NCBI GenBank assembly: GCA_963803875.1
Contig: CAWDOA010000013.1
Coordinates: 124,001 to 188,000, forward strand
DNA: 64,000 nucleotides
Direction of reading: 5' to 3'
Source of the DNA: JABDIY01 sp963803875
GTDB lineage: Bacteria; Actinomycetota; Acidimicrobiia; Acidimicrobiales; SZUA-35
Made by a program: the position numbers and the translations under genes. Below the pieces are notes generated by a model. That model did not search any database. It had not been told where the DNA came from and saw nothing but the letters and a program-made list of their open reading frames with translations. Numbering within the stretch: position 1 is the stretch's first letter; every line of letters begins with the position of its first letter. Shown here in pieces: positions 1 through 8,588 of the stretch.

Positions 1-687
1 ATCCGGTGCGAGTTCGAGCGCCCCGGCAAGCTGTCCAGCGACCTCGTCTGGGAGACCAAGGGCGCCGACGATTCCGGCCAATGTTGCCTTGGGGAGGGCG
101 GGCGGCAGGGCTGCCGGGTCGGGCGAAACGATCTTGGCCGCCGGGTTCGATGCGGTGAAGTGATAGACGTCAACGCCCTCTCGCTCCATCTCGCCCTCGT
201 ACTTCAGCGTCGTCGTGACTTCAGCCTCGCCGTTCCAGCCCACATAGTCGCGAGCTTCGGTTCCGATCGGGAAACCGGTAACGAGGCCCTCACGAGGAAC
301 AGGATTGGGATCATTGGTGAAGTTGTCGATGCTGAGCATCGTCTTGCGGTCCACCGTGTACCAGCTGTCGGTGCCCTGAACCGGATTGCCGGCAGGATCG
401 AGAACCGCAGCGGTGCTCCGCACAAGCGCCTTGCCGCCGTCGGTCTCGAGAACCCGAACATGACGGTCGACCGTGATCGGTACGTCCCGAAAGAACAGAT
501 TCGCAAGGTCGTTCTCGGCCAGAGCAACCGGGTTGAGTGCCAGTGCCAGGGTGCCGTCGTAGCCGATCATGGAATCGGTGTCGGCCGGAAGCCGTTTGGC
601 GTTGGGGACAATGAAGAAATTCACGAAGAGGCCTGCCAGAAGGACCAGGACACCGAGAATCGAGAGAGAGTTTCCAAAACGTCGCAT
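1..687 (-). CDS. DUF3068 (PorA-family) membrane-anchored protein, 3' end outside window
   Basis: The minus strand reads open from an ATG at 687 to the window edge (229 codons, C-terminus missing). The product starts MRRFGNSLS and has one hydrophobic helix at about residues 8-28, then an extracytoplasmic region with YDGTLALAL, a TDSWYTVDRKT stretch and a GW near residue 140. This is the layout of the actinobacterial DUF3068/PorA family: an N-terminal anchor with a long outside domain. The family has no established enzymatic role; some members are linked to cell-envelope porins. The gene diverges from rph. I am fairly confident of the family and make no claim on function. Confidence 0.75.
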   Translation of the reverse strand, partial: MRRFGNSLSILGVLVLLAGLFVNFFIVPNAKRLPADTDSMIGYDGTLALALNPVALAENDLANLFFRDVPITVDRHVRVLETDGGKALVRSTAAVLDPAGNPVQGTDSWYTVDRKTMLSIDNFTNDPNPVPREGLVTGFPIGTEARDYVGWNGEAEVTTTLKYEGEMEREGVDVYHFTASNPAAKIVSPDPAALPPALPKATLAGIVGALGLPDEVAGQLAGALELAPD

Positions 688-823
688 CCCAATACCGTGC
701 CATGTTCTAGGTGGTTAGGCGAACCAAGAGCCCGGTTCGTCACAATGTGTTTTCAGGTGGCTCGCGCCCGCATCTTGGAGGTCAGACCCAAATCGAAACA
801 CGTGCCCGACGACCGAAAAAGTG

Positions 824-851
824 GAACGCCGGGCCGCATGGCCCGGCGTTC
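824..851 (-). terminator. Perfect 12-bp hairpin with T-tract on the minus-strand side
   Basis: The arms at 824-835 and 840-851 are exact inverted copies (GAACGCCGGGCC) around a GCAT loop. Read on the minus strand the stem is followed within three bases by TTTTT; on the plus strand it is followed only by TCTTCG. It therefore looks like an intrinsic terminator for leftward transcription, yet no leftward gene ends here. It may insulate the divergent DUF3068 gene from transcription through the rph promoter region. Confidence 0.5.
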
Positions 852-906
852 TCTTCGTCATCACCCACGAAGCTGTCTTCGGACTATGGCACAGCCCGTA
901 CCGCCG

Positions 907-937
907 TTGACAGCGTTCGGGAACCTGTACCTATAAA
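907..937 (+). promoter_or_regulatory. Sigma-70-type promoter upstream of rph
   Basis: TTGACA at 907-912 and TATAAA at 932-937 are separated by 19 bp, slightly long for a housekeeping promoter. Transcription would begin near 944 and run into a structured leader before rph at 1021. The call is by motif only. Confidence 0.5.
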
Positions 938-948
938 GCTGAGGTGTT

Positions 949-1010
949 CGGTCCCGATGAACGCCCCCGCCCTGGGTGAGAGTCCCCATCGGGACCGGTG
1001 GACAGTACCG
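949..1010 (+). promoter_or_regulatory. Structured 5' leader of rph
   Basis: An exact 11-bp inverted repeat (CGGTCCCGATG at 949-959, CATCGGGACCG at 987-997) encloses a 27-nt loop. The loop contains a small GGG-TGAGAGT-CCC hairpin. A second stem, CGGT/ACCG, follows at 995-1010 and shares bases with the first, so the two could be mutually exclusive. I do not recognise it as a known riboswitch class. Confidence 0.4.
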
Positions 1011-1020
1011 TGATCGCCCT

Positions 1021-1740
1021 ATGACTCGCCCCGATGACCGCCTGAACAATGAACTTCGACCGCTCTCGTTCGAGCGTGACTTCACCGACATGGCCGATGG
1101 CTCGGCGCTGGTCAAGTTCGGTCGGACCCATGTGTTGTGTACAGCGTCGGTGGAACAAGATGTACCCCGTTGGATGCGAAATACGGGCAAGGGGTGGGTG
1201 ACGGCGGAGTACAACATGTTGCCCGGTTCGAGCCCGGAGCGAATTCGTCGTCGCACGTCCGGTCGTGACCAGGAGATACAGCGGCTGATCGGCCGCAGTC
1301 TGCGAGCCGTAGTCGACATGAAGAAGTTGGGCGAGCGCAACATCACTGTCGACTGTGACGTGCTTCAGGCCGATGGTGGTACCCGAACCGCAGCGATCTG
1401 TGGCGGCTTCGTTGCGTTGCACGATGCGGTCACCCGGCTCGGCCTCGATGTCAACCCTTTCATCGACTCGTGTGCCGCGATCAGCGTTGGGATTGTCGAC
1501 GGCGAGGCTCGACTCGATCTTCCCTATGTGGAAGACGTGGCGGCTGAGGTCGACATGAACATCGCCATGACCGGCGACGGTGGGATCATCGAAGTGCAAG
1601 GCACCGCCGAAGGTGAGGTATTCAGCCGTGACCAGTTGATCGAGCTCCTCGACCTGGGCCGACTGGGGATCGAGCAGATCACAGTCGCCCAGCGTGAAAT
1701 CCTGAGCACGCCACCGGCAGCACGACCAGACCGTCCCTAG
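1021..1740 (+). CDS. rph: Ribonuclease PH
   Basis: A phosphorolytic 3'-5' exoribonuclease that trims tRNA 3' ends; it works as a hexamer in the cytoplasm. At 239 residues it has the normal length. Family blocks seen are GSALVKFGRTHVLC, the WVTAEYNMLPGSS/R-x-RR basic stretch, ERNITVDCDVLQADGGTRTA and an acidic DMN segment near the C-terminus. The start is set at ATG 1021, where the family homology (RPDDRLNNELRP) begins; an upstream in-frame start at 976 would add 15 unconserved residues lying in the leader hairpin. rdgB follows after 12 bp, the common rph-rdgB pairing. Confidence 0.95.
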   Translation: MTRPDDRLNNELRPLSFERDFTDMADGSALVKFGRTHVLCTASVEQDVPRWMRNTGKGWVTAEYNMLPGSSPERIRRRTSGRDQEIQRLIGRSLRAVVDMKKLGERNITVDCDVLQADGGTRTAAICGGFVALHDAVTRLGLDVNPFIDSCAAISVGIVDGEARLDLPYVEDVAAEVDMNIAMTGDGGIIEVQGTAEGEVFSRDQLIELLDLGRLGIEQITVAQREILSTPPAARPDRP

Positions 1741-1752
1741 TCGGCCGTTTCG

Positions 1753-2322
1753 TTGGAGATCGTTCTCGCCACCCAGAACCCCGGCAAAGTAGCTGAGATT
1801 TCCGACCTCCTGTCCGGCTTGGAACTTGTGGTCCGGCCGCGACCCGACGGGTTGGCCGAGACAGTTGAGGACGCCCAGACTCTGGAAGGGAATGCGGGCA
1901 AGAAGGCGCACGAGGTGTGTGCCGCATCGGGGGCACCGGCCCTTGCTGACGACACCGGTTTGTTCGTCGATGCGCTGGGCGGTGCTCCCGGGGTCCTCAC
2001 GGCTCGTTATGGAGGATGGCAACGACTACTGATCGACATGGACCAACGGGTCGACCGGGCCGCTCGGTTTCGGACGGTCCTTGTGCTTGCCTTTCCCGAC
2101 GAACGCGAAGATCTCATCGTCGAGGGTGTTGCGGAGGGGATGATTGCCGACCGTCCAACCGGTGAAGGAGGATTTGGCTACGACCCCGTTTTTGTTCCGT
2201 TTGCCGGTGACGGTCGTTCATTCGCCGAAATGTCCAAGGCGGAGAAGAATCTGATCTCACATCGTGGAATCGCTTTGCGACGGTTGCTCGATGTTCTTGT
2301 CGATTTCGCGCCGCCGACCTGA
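1753..2322 (+). CDS. rdgB: dITP/XTP pyrophosphatase (non-canonical purine NTP hydrolase)
   Basis: A Ham1/RdgB-family house-cleaning enzyme that hydrolyses ITP, dITP and XTP to monophosphates and keeps deaminated purines out of nucleic acid. Signature blocks in order are LATQNPGKVAEI (substrate and metal binding at the N-terminus), ALADDTGLFVDALGG, GGFGYDPVF and SHRGIALRRL. At 189 residues it has the usual length. The start is TTG at 1753; the homology begins immediately with EIVLATQN, so no better start exists. It is probably cotranscribed with rph. Confidence 0.95.
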   Translation: MEIVLATQNPGKVAEISDLLSGLELVVRPRPDGLAETVEDAQTLEGNAGKKAHEVCAASGAPALADDTGLFVDALGGAPGVLTARYGGWQRLLIDMDQRVDRAARFRTVLVLAFPDEREDLIVEGVAEGMIADRPTGEGGFGYDPVFVPFAGDGRSFAEMSKAEKNLISHRGIALRRLLDVLVDFAPPT

Positions 2323-2354
2323 GCCCGATGGCTCCTAGACCGCCCACCGATTGG

Positions 2355-2360
2355 TAGCCT
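2355..2360 (+). promoter_or_regulatory. -10 box of a probable leaderless clpP transcript
   Basis: TAGCCT ends 8 nt before the clpP ATG at 2369 and no Shine-Dalgarno precedes that ATG. This spacing puts the transcription start at or next to the A of ATG, as in leaderless actinobacterial mRNAs. No clear -35 element is visible. Confidence 0.35.
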
Positions 2361-2368
2361 GGGAACCT

Positions 2369-2962
2369 ATGACGACCATCCCCGGCATACCCACCGCCGA
2401 GTCACCCGTTGGCGGTTTTGGGTTCGACATCTACAACCAATTGCTCAAGGAGCGCATCGTGTTCCTGGGTTCGCAGGTCGACGACAACATCGCCAATCAG
2501 CTGGCTGCTCAGATGCTCTTTCTCGCCGGCCAGGACAGTGAAAAGGACATCTGGCTGTACATCAACTCGCCCGGTGGTTCGGTCACGGCGGGTATGGCCA
2601 TCTACGACACCATGCAGTTCATCAAGCCCGACGTCGCCACAGTGTGTCTCGGTCTCGGAGCTTCGATGGGGCAGTTCTTGTTGACCGCCGGCGCTACGGG
2701 GAAACGGTATGCCCTGCCCCACGCCCGAATCCTTATGCACCAGCCTTCCGCCGGTATCCAGGGTCAGGCCAGCGACATCGCCATCCAGGCAGAGAACCTC
2801 ATCAAGATGAAACGCCAAATGGCCGAGCTGATCGCGTTCCACAGCGGCCGGTCGGTCGAGGAGATCGAACGCGACTCCGATCGAGACAAATGGTTCACCG
2901 CGGCTGAAGCCCAGGAATATGGCCTATTCGATCGAGTGATCGCCAAGGCCGGCGAGATCTAG
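2369..2962 (+). CDS. clpP: ATP-dependent Clp protease proteolytic subunit
   Basis: A serine peptidase that forms the barrel-shaped proteolytic core fed by Clp ATPases. The 197-residue protein shows the full catalytic triad: Ser99 in GASMGQ, His124 in LMHQPS and Asp173 in SDRDKW. The INSPGG oxyanion region is at about residues 65-70. The start is ATG 2369, since residues from an upstream in-frame TTG at 2351 do not match the family. No second clpP is adjacent, although actinobacteria often carry clpP1-clpP2 pairs. Confidence 0.95.
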   Translation: MTTIPGIPTAESPVGGFGFDIYNQLLKERIVFLGSQVDDNIANQLAAQMLFLAGQDSEKDIWLYINSPGGSVTAGMAIYDTMQFIKPDVATVCLGLGASMGQFLLTAGATGKRYALPHARILMHQPSAGIQGQASDIAIQAENLIKMKRQMAELIAFHSGRSVEEIERDSDRDKWFTAAEAQEYGLFDRVIAKAGEI

Positions 2963-2982
2963 CGGTTACACCGGCCCGATCT

Positions 2983-3678
2983 TCACCGGCTGTTGTAGGC
3001 AGTCGAAGCCAGGGTTCGTAGTTCGTTCACGGCGGCGGCCAGGCCGTCCTGATGGCGGAACATCCATGAACCGGAAATGAGAACGTTGGCTCCCGCTGCC
3101 GCCGCTCCCTGCACGGTCGAATGGCTGATGCCGCCATCGACCTCCAGATCGATCCAGTGGTCAGCGGTGTCGAGCAGTTCCCGCATGGCCGTGATTTTGG
3201 GTTCCATGGCCGAGATGTACTTCTGCCCGCCGAATCCAGGGTTCACTGTCATCACCAGCGCCATGTCCAACAGGTCAAGCACGTGTGCAACTCGATCGAT
3301 CGGTGTATGAGGGTTCAGCGCAACGGCCGCCCGGGCCCCGAGCTCCTGAATATGAGCCAGTGTTCGGTGCAGGTGTGTGCATGTCTCCTCGTGCACGATG
3401 ATCAGGTTGCAGCCTGCCTCGACGAAACGACTGATCAGATGATCCGGCTCCTCGATCATCAGATGGGCCTCGAAGGGCACCGACACGGCAGAGCGAACTG
3501 AAGCAATCACGTCCGGTCCGAATGTGAGGTTGGGGACGAAACGACCATCCATTACGTCGAACTGGATTCGGTCGACGCCGGCTTTTTCCAGGGCTTGGCA
3601 TTCGTCGCCCAGGCGGGCGAAGTCGGCCGGTAGCACAGACGGGATGATCTTGATCGCAGGTGTTGAACTGGTTGACAC
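2983..3678 (-). CDS. rpe: Ribulose-phosphate 3-epimerase
   Basis: A TIM-barrel enzyme that interconverts ribulose-5-phosphate and xylulose-5-phosphate in the pentose phosphate pathway. Visible motifs are IIPSVLPADFARL at the N-terminus, QFDVMDGRFVPN (metal/substrate Asp), FEAHLMIEEPD, MTVNPGFGGQKYI and DLEVDGGI with the second catalytic Asp. The product has 231 residues, starting at GTG 3678. It diverges from the RNA methylase gene by 18 bp, so the two promoters overlap. Confidence 0.95.
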   Translation of the reverse strand: MSTSSTPAIKIIPSVLPADFARLGDECQALEKAGVDRIQFDVMDGRFVPNLTFGPDVIASVRSAVSVPFEAHLMIEEPDHLISRFVEAGCNLIIVHEETCTHLHRTLAHIQELGARAAVALNPHTPIDRVAHVLDLLDMALVMTVNPGFGGQKYISAMEPKITAMRELLDTADHWIDLEVDGGISHSTVQGAAAAGANVLISGSWMFRHQDGLAAAVNELRTLASTAYNSR

Positions 3679-3696
3679 GGCCTCCAGTATGGGGGA

Positions 3697-4899
3697 GTGG
3701 ACAGGGTGGAACTCACCGTCGACCGGATTGCGGTCGGTGGCAAGGGACTCGGTCTGGACCGATCCGGCCGGGCCACCTTCGTGACCGGTTCAATTCCCAC
3801 CGAACGAGTGCTGGTAGAGATCACCAAGCAGAAGAAGCGGTTCGCAGAGGCAAGCCTGGTCGAGGTCCTGAACCCGTCTCGTGACCGGGTGGTTCCCGAG
3901 TGTCCCCATGCCCGAGGGGAGTACCGGTGCGGCGGTTGCGACTGGCAACACGTTTCGGCCGATGGGCAGCGCCGCCTCCGGGTGGCGATGGTTGAGGACG
4001 CCCTTCGTCGCATCGGCAAGATCGATACCTCGACGCTTTCGATTCACTCCGGCCGACCACTTCCGGTGGATCGTTATCGAACCGGGGTGCGGATGCTGGT
4101 CGCCCCCAATGGAGCTCTCGCCTTCCGGCAACCGCGATCCCATGATCGGTTCCTGCCCGAGTCGTGTCTCGTAGCTCATCCGTTGGTGGATGAGCTCATC
4201 GATTCGGTCCGCTGTCCTGGTTCCACCGAGGCCTCGATCCGGGTTGGTGGGCGCACTGGCGAGCGCATGTTGATCGTCGATGGTGATCCCGCCGTCGTTT
4301 CCGCTCCCGCGGATGTTGCGATTGCCGCTTCAACCCGGCCCTACGCAGTATCCATAGGAGAAATCGTCGCCGGTCGACGACTCCGCGTTTCTGGAGGGAC
4401 GTTCTTCCAGTCATCGCCCCACGGGGCTGATGAACTGGTCCGGCTAGTCGAAGCGGCACTGGTAGGCGTGGATCGGTCGGGCGTGCTGGTAGACGCGTAC
4501 TGCGGCGGAGGGCTTTTTTCAGCGACCGTTGGGTCCCAATGGGCCGATTTGGGAACGGTTTTCGCCATCGAGGTGAACCCGAGCTCGGTGTCCGATGCCT
4601 CCGTGAATGCGCCCCATGCGCTGGTTGCGCAAGCTCGCTTCGAAGACTGGGATGTTGTGAACGCCGATGCGGTGATCGCCGATCCAGCCCGCTCGGGCCT
4701 TGGTCGGCCCGGCGTGGAGAAGATCGCTGCTACCGGTGCTCAGGTGGTGGTTTTGGTCAGTTGTGATGCCGGCGCCCTGGGCCGCGACGTGGGTCTGCTA
4801 CGCGATTCTGGATATGCCGTTTCCGACGTCTCGGTGGTCGACATGTTCAACCAGACGAGCCACGTCGAGGTCGTCAGTCGATTCGAGCGGATTGTCTAG
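3697..4899 (+). CDS. TrmA/RlmD-family (uracil-5-)RNA methyltransferase
   Basis: A SAM-dependent RNA m5U methyltransferase of the TrmA/RlmC/RlmD family. An N-terminal TRAM-like domain (about 1-55) is followed by a cysteine cluster, CPH...CGGC (about 69-84), that matches the family's [4Fe-4S] site. The Rossmann fold has DAYCGGGLFS. The catalytic cysteine block is VSCDAGAL, and the C-terminal DMFNQTSHVE ends the family signature. The start is GTG 3697. It could modify rRNA or tRNA; sequence alone does not say which. The 3' end overlaps the convergent CAP-domain gene by 4 bp. Confidence 0.85.
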   Translation: MDRVELTVDRIAVGGKGLGLDRSGRATFVTGSIPTERVLVEITKQKKRFAEASLVEVLNPSRDRVVPECPHARGEYRCGGCDWQHVSADGQRRLRVAMVEDALRRIGKIDTSTLSIHSGRPLPVDRYRTGVRMLVAPNGALAFRQPRSHDRFLPESCLVAHPLVDELIDSVRCPGSTEASIRVGGRTGERMLIVDGDPAVVSAPADVAIAASTRPYAVSIGEIVAGRRLRVSGGTFFQSSPHGADELVRLVEAALVGVDRSGVLVDAYCGGGLFSATVGSQWADLGTVFAIEVNPSSVSDASVNAPHALVAQARFEDWDVVNADAVIADPARSGLGRPGVEKIAATGAQVVVLVSCDAGALGRDVGLLRDSGYAVSDVSVVDMFNQTSHVEVVSRFERIV

Positions 4900-5954
4900 T
4901 TCACCCGTAAGGAGTACTCGGCCGAATCGAGAAACCCTCCAACCAGCGCATTGAGTGGAACACCGTCACTCGCGAGCCTCGTCCAGTACTCGAAGCCGGC
5001 GGTGTCGGGAGTTCGGTCGAGCATTCCCACGTAGATCATGAACACGTCTACCTGAGCGCGAACGGTGTCAGCGTCGGCAACCAGTGCCTGGGGTGGTGGC
5101 ATTTGACGCCACCGATCAACCTGACTCGGGGTGGGAAAGTCGGTGGATGCCAGCAGACCAGCTTCGGCTTGGGGCCGAATTCGACCGGAGAACTCATCTG
5201 AATTCAGGAAGGCAAGTACCACCTCGGACGGGGTGGCCGTCTGGGTGTTGAGCAAGGCCGACCAGTACCCCTGGCCAGCGGAGTCGGCTGGGCGGCCCAG
5301 GAAATCCGCGTACTGCTGGGCAACGAAGTCGTCGGCTGACCCGAATGGTCCGACCGCAACCGGGCAACGAAGATCGGAGCTAGCGGCCGCGGCGATCTCG
5401 GAGTCTTCGCCCGGGATCGTCTCAGATTCGGATGCTGCTCGGCTGACAAATTGGGTTGTGACCCACATTCGGCCGTCGGCGGCGCACCGAACGTCTACCC
5501 ACAAATGGGTTGCTCGCGGTGCCATCAAGTTGGCGGCGTGGGAACCCGACTGCATCCAGTGCCCTACTGCGTCCGAGGCGGGATCGAACATCACCAGCGA
5601 GTTCTCTGCAGCCCACATGTTCGTGGGGAAATCGTCGAGCAGAGTCCCGATCTCAGAGTGTCCGAGTTCACCCGAGGTGCGCATCGCTTCTCCGTTGCCA
5701 CCGGCATAGGGGGCGAGTGCATCGAACTCGAGGAGTGGATCGAGTCCGGCAGCGGCCCGCACTGTGTTGTGATCCGATGCGATCCGAGCAGCAAGAGCCC
5801 GTTCCACCGGACTCATTGCCGCAGCCACTTCGGTGCCATCTCCAAATGCGTCGCGTGCGGCTCCAGCCGGGCTCAACGGAATCGACAACGTGAAGAAAAA
5901 ACCTATCGAAACTGCTAACAAACGGCGGGAACGGGACGATGGGGCGGCGGACAC
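4896..5954 (-). CDS. Secreted CAP-domain protein with DUF4214 repeats
   Basis: A signal peptide (RSRR followed by a hydrophobic run ending at SPAGA) begins about five residues after a GTG at 5954, so I use that start; an upstream ATG at 6011 would leave an implausibly long N-terminus. The CAP/SCP domain follows, with ARIASDHNTVRAAAG, GHSEI and WAAENSLV. The C-terminal half holds two DUF4214-like repeats (QQYADFLGRPADSAGQGYW and MLDRTPDTAGFEYW). Such proteins are exported and often surface-associated. Their activity is unknown, and CAP domains in bacteria are not reliably proteases. Confidence 0.8.
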   Translation of the reverse strand: MSAAPSSRSRRLLAVSIGFFFTLSIPLSPAGAARDAFGDGTEVAAAMSPVERALAARIASDHNTVRAAAGLDPLLEFDALAPYAGGNGEAMRTSGELGHSEIGTLLDDFPTNMWAAENSLVMFDPASDAVGHWMQSGSHAANLMAPRATHLWVDVRCAADGRMWVTTQFVSRAASESETIPGEDSEIAAAASSDLRCPVAVGPFGSADDFVAQQYADFLGRPADSAGQGYWSALLNTQTATPSEVVLAFLNSDEFSGRIRPQAEAGLLASTDFPTPSQVDRWRQMPPPQALVADADTVRAQVDVFMIYVGMLDRTPDTAGFEYWTRLASDGVPLNALVGGFLDSAEYSLRVN

Positions 5955-6064
5955 CCAAGGTTCTTCGGTGTGTGGGCCGAAATACTTGAGCCCATAGGCC
6001 AACCAGGCCATTCATGGAGATGGTTCACCATGTGCGGGTGGGTACGGGCTTCAGCTGTACAAAT

Positions 6065-6658
6065 CTACGGTGAGAGCCACTCGAGAACCCGGCCGCGAAG
6101 TGTGTCCACGTTCAGCCCGCTGGATGCGCTGACCCACAGAACGTCGCCCGGTTCGAGGTCACAACCTCTGGCCAGTTCCTTCTTTCGCTTCTGCCGTTGC
6201 GACGATTTCACCTTGTCGTGTTTTGTTGCAACAACCGTATGGGGAAGGTCGTGACTACGGAGCCAAGCGAGCATTCCTTTGTCGAGTGCGGTTGGGCCGA
6301 CCAATCCGTCGATCAGCACCACCACCATGGACAGCGACTCTCGCTCGAGCAGGTAGTCCTCGATCATGCGTTGCCATGTTGCCTGAGCCTTCTTTGATGC
6401 TCCGGCGGCGTAGCCGTATCCCGGCAGGTCCATGAATCCTCGGGCAGGGGGAGTCTCGTTGAGTACGAATAGGTTCAGCAGCTGGGTGCGCCCTGGAGTC
6501 TTGGAGGTATGGGCCAACCGCTTTCGATTCGCAATCAGATTGATCAGCGTGCTCTTTCCGACATTGGAGCGGCCGACGAAGGCGATCTCGGTGGTCAATT
6601 CGGGCAGTGTGCGGTGGTTGGTTGCGCTCTGGGAAAACCTCAGATCCAACGGGCGCAT
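6065..6658 (-). CDS. engB: Ribosome-biogenesis GTPase EngB/YsxC
   Basis: A TRAFAC-class GTPase required for late assembly of the large ribosomal subunit. G1 is GRSNVGKST (29-37), G3 is DLPGYG, G4 is TKHDK, and the segment between G1 and G3 with KTPGRTQLLN carries the switch I threonine. At 197 residues it has the normal length. The TRSNVGKS and LPGYGYA signatures separate it from Der and Era. It stands alone on the minus strand; no clp or lon neighbour is present. Confidence 0.95.
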   Translation of the reverse strand: MRPLDLRFSQSATNHRTLPELTTEIAFVGRSNVGKSTLINLIANRKRLAHTSKTPGRTQLLNLFVLNETPPARGFMDLPGYGYAAGASKKAQATWQRMIEDYLLERESLSMVVVLIDGLVGPTALDKGMLAWLRSHDLPHTVVATKHDKVKSSQRQKRKKELARGCDLEPGDVLWVSASSGLNVDTLRGRVLEWLSP

Positions 6659-6736
6659 AGGCCCAGCGTAGGGGTCCGACAGTCAGATGTACCCCGCTGC
6701 TTAAGGGACCTATGTTACCAGTCGATAGGACTAGCA

Positions 6737-7432
6737 ATGGAAGCTGCCGACATCATCGCTGCCACGCCGGCACCGGCGAACAAGGACGCCATTTTGGTGT
6801 CTCTCGGGGCACTGTTGGAGTCCATCGACCTCGAGTCCAGCGAACTAGCGGAACATGAGGAGCGGCGAGCCAATTTTCAACAACAATTGGCCAGTCTGAA
6901 CCAGCAGCGTGACCAGGTCAGCCAGTTCGCCGACGCGCAGGAACGGAATGAGCCGATATCGCATTGTCTCATCGGAACGTACGAGTTCCTGATCGGCGAA
7001 GATCAACTCACGCTCGAGATCCGAAACGATCGGATGTTGGGCCTGTTCCGGTCGGCGAGCGCATGCATCATGGTGGCCGATTGGTCGGACACGAACCCGC
7101 CCACTGTGGAATGGGTGGAGAGTTTCAACCGGGTCGTAGAGCGGAAGATTCGAGATCTGCGAGCCCATTCCAGCGGCTATGCGAAGGTCGGCAAGATCAA
7201 GTACGTCCAAGAACTCTTGATCCCAGAGGAGATCTTCAAACAACCCCACTACGACAGGGCCCCCAAGGAGTACTGGCTCCAGTATGCGAGCTTCGCCCTG
7301 ATCGGGAGTCTGCTCACGACCCGCAAGGTCAGCAAGCAGTTGCGTGACGAATTGGCTCCCGCGTTGGGAATCTTGAATGTGGCAACCGGACGAAAGAAAA
7401 TTGCCTCAGTCATCCGTCCCCCCGGCCTGTAG
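6737..7432 (+). CDS. Uncharacterised cytoplasmic protein with N-terminal coiled coil
   Basis: I do not recognise this 231-residue protein. There is no signal peptide or membrane segment. Residues about 20-70 (LLESIDLESSELAEHEERRANFQQQLASLNQQRDQ, given here only as a coiled-coil span) are heptad-rich and charged. The rest is mixed alpha/beta, with WVESFNRVVERKIRDLR and a basic C-terminus. The start is ATG 6737. A TAGGACT box just upstream and no Shine-Dalgarno suggest leaderless expression. It diverges from engB by 78 bp. Confidence 0.6.
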   Translation: MEAADIIAATPAPANKDAILVSLGALLESIDLESSELAEHEERRANFQQQLASLNQQRDQVSQFADAQERNEPISHCLIGTYEFLIGEDQLTLEIRNDRMLGLFRSASACIMVADWSDTNPPTVEWVESFNRVVERKIRDLRAHSSGYAKVGKIKYVQELLIPEEIFKQPHYDRAPKEYWLQYASFALIGSLLTTRKVSKQLRDELAPALGILNVATGRKKIASVIRPPGL

Positions 7433-7514
7433 AGGAACCTGTGGTGGGTGCCTCGCATGAAGTTGTCCGCCTGTTCTCTGTGACCAGTCGGGTACGCAGC
7501 TGTAATGTGTCACC

Positions 7515-8222
7515 ATGAAGCCTCTCATCGGCGTCACTGGTCGGCCGACCTTCGGATTCACCTATGACGAAGCTCCTTTCATTCTCAAGGACGCCCGAAT
7601 CGATCTGCACTGGTCGGAGTACAGCGAGAAGGTTGCCGTTGCCGGTGGTCTGCCTGTTCAGCTACCCCTGGCAACTGATCCCGCAGAGGTCGTTGAACAC
7701 TTGGATGGCCTTTTGCTCACGGGTGGTACAGACGTCATGCCTCAGGCGTACGGCTCAACACCGGGCACCAACCTCGAGAGAATCGAACCCGAACGAGATG
7801 AGTTCGAGTTCAGCGTCCTCACTGCGGCAGCTGAGAAGGGAATCCCGGTACTCGGAATCTGTCGAGGAAACCAGGTCATCAACGTGACCTTCGGCGGGAC
7901 CCTGGTCGCTGATCTTCATCCTGATCGCGGCGAGGGCCACAGCAGTATGCGGTATCCCCGCCACATCGGGCGCCACGAGGTCACGTTCGAGGCCGGCTCC
8001 ACTCTTGCCGATATCTACGGACATGCGGCCATGGTCAACAGCTTCCATCACCAGTCCGTCGATGTCGTCGGCACAGGCCTGCGGGTCACCGGACGCACAC
8101 ATGACGGTGTCGTTGAATCGATCGAACACGTCGACAAGCCGATTGTCGGGATCCAGTGGCATCCAGAGATGATGCGTATTCAGGAGCCCATTTGGGACTG
8201 GTTCGTGAAGGCTTGCAGCTGA
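7515..8222 (+). CDS. Gamma-glutamyl-gamma-aminobutyrate hydrolase family (class I glutamine amidotransferase-like, C26)
   Basis: A PuuD/peptidase C26-type amidohydrolase. Motifs are LLTGGTDVMP, the nucleophile elbow VLGICRGNQ with its cysteine, the histidine in NSFHHQSVD and the terminal catalytic pair GIQWHPEMM. The 235-residue length fits PuuD, which frees GABA from gamma-glutamyl-GABA in putrescine breakdown. No other puu genes are adjacent, so the substrate remains open; folylpolyglutamate or another gamma-glutamyl amide is possible. Confidence 0.85.
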   Translation: MKPLIGVTGRPTFGFTYDEAPFILKDARIDLHWSEYSEKVAVAGGLPVQLPLATDPAEVVEHLDGLLLTGGTDVMPQAYGSTPGTNLERIEPERDEFEFSVLTAAAEKGIPVLGICRGNQVINVTFGGTLVADLHPDRGEGHSSMRYPRHIGRHEVTFEAGSTLADIYGHAAMVNSFHHQSVDVVGTGLRVTGRTHDGVVESIEHVDKPIVGIQWHPEMMRIQEPIWDWFVKACS

Positions 8223-8284
8223 ATCGACCGTGGCAATGACCGGACCGCTGTCCCATCGCCTCAGCTAGGCTTGAACCTCGTTCA

Positions 8285-8358
8285 GCCCATGTAGCTCAAT
8301 TGGATAGAGCAACCGGTTTCTACCCGGTAGGTTCGGGGTTCGAGTCCTCGCGTGGGCG
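8285..8358 (+). tRNA. tRNA-Arg (anticodon UCU)
   Basis: The cloverleaf was drawn by hand. Acceptor GCCCATG pairs with CGTGGGC with one G-U; the D stem is GCTC/GAGC; the anticodon stem ACCGG/CCGGT carries loop TTTCTAC, giving anticodon TCT; the T stem CGGGG/CCTCG carries TTCGAGT. The discriminator is G and no CCA is encoded. The 226 bp after it hold nothing I can identify. Confidence 0.93.
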
Positions 8359-8588
8359 CAAGCTCGCAAGTAGTTGGTCGGCGTGGCATGTGGTGTTCCG
8401 GAATTCCGTTTTGTACTGGCGGCTTTTCTCGAGCGGCCTGAGAGCACGCAGGGTCTGTGAGCCATGTTGGATGTGACCATGTTGGATTCTGTCGCACCAA
8501 CCGGTGCGCTCGTCTTCGGGGTTGGTGCAGGCCAATGCGCTCACGTGTGGCCAGGAACAAGAACCATCGCAGTGGGGTTGAGGTCGGC

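Noticed and set aside
931..2022. 363-residue minus-strand open frame opposite rph and rdgB
   Set aside because: It covers two well-conserved genes on the other strand and has no homology of its own.
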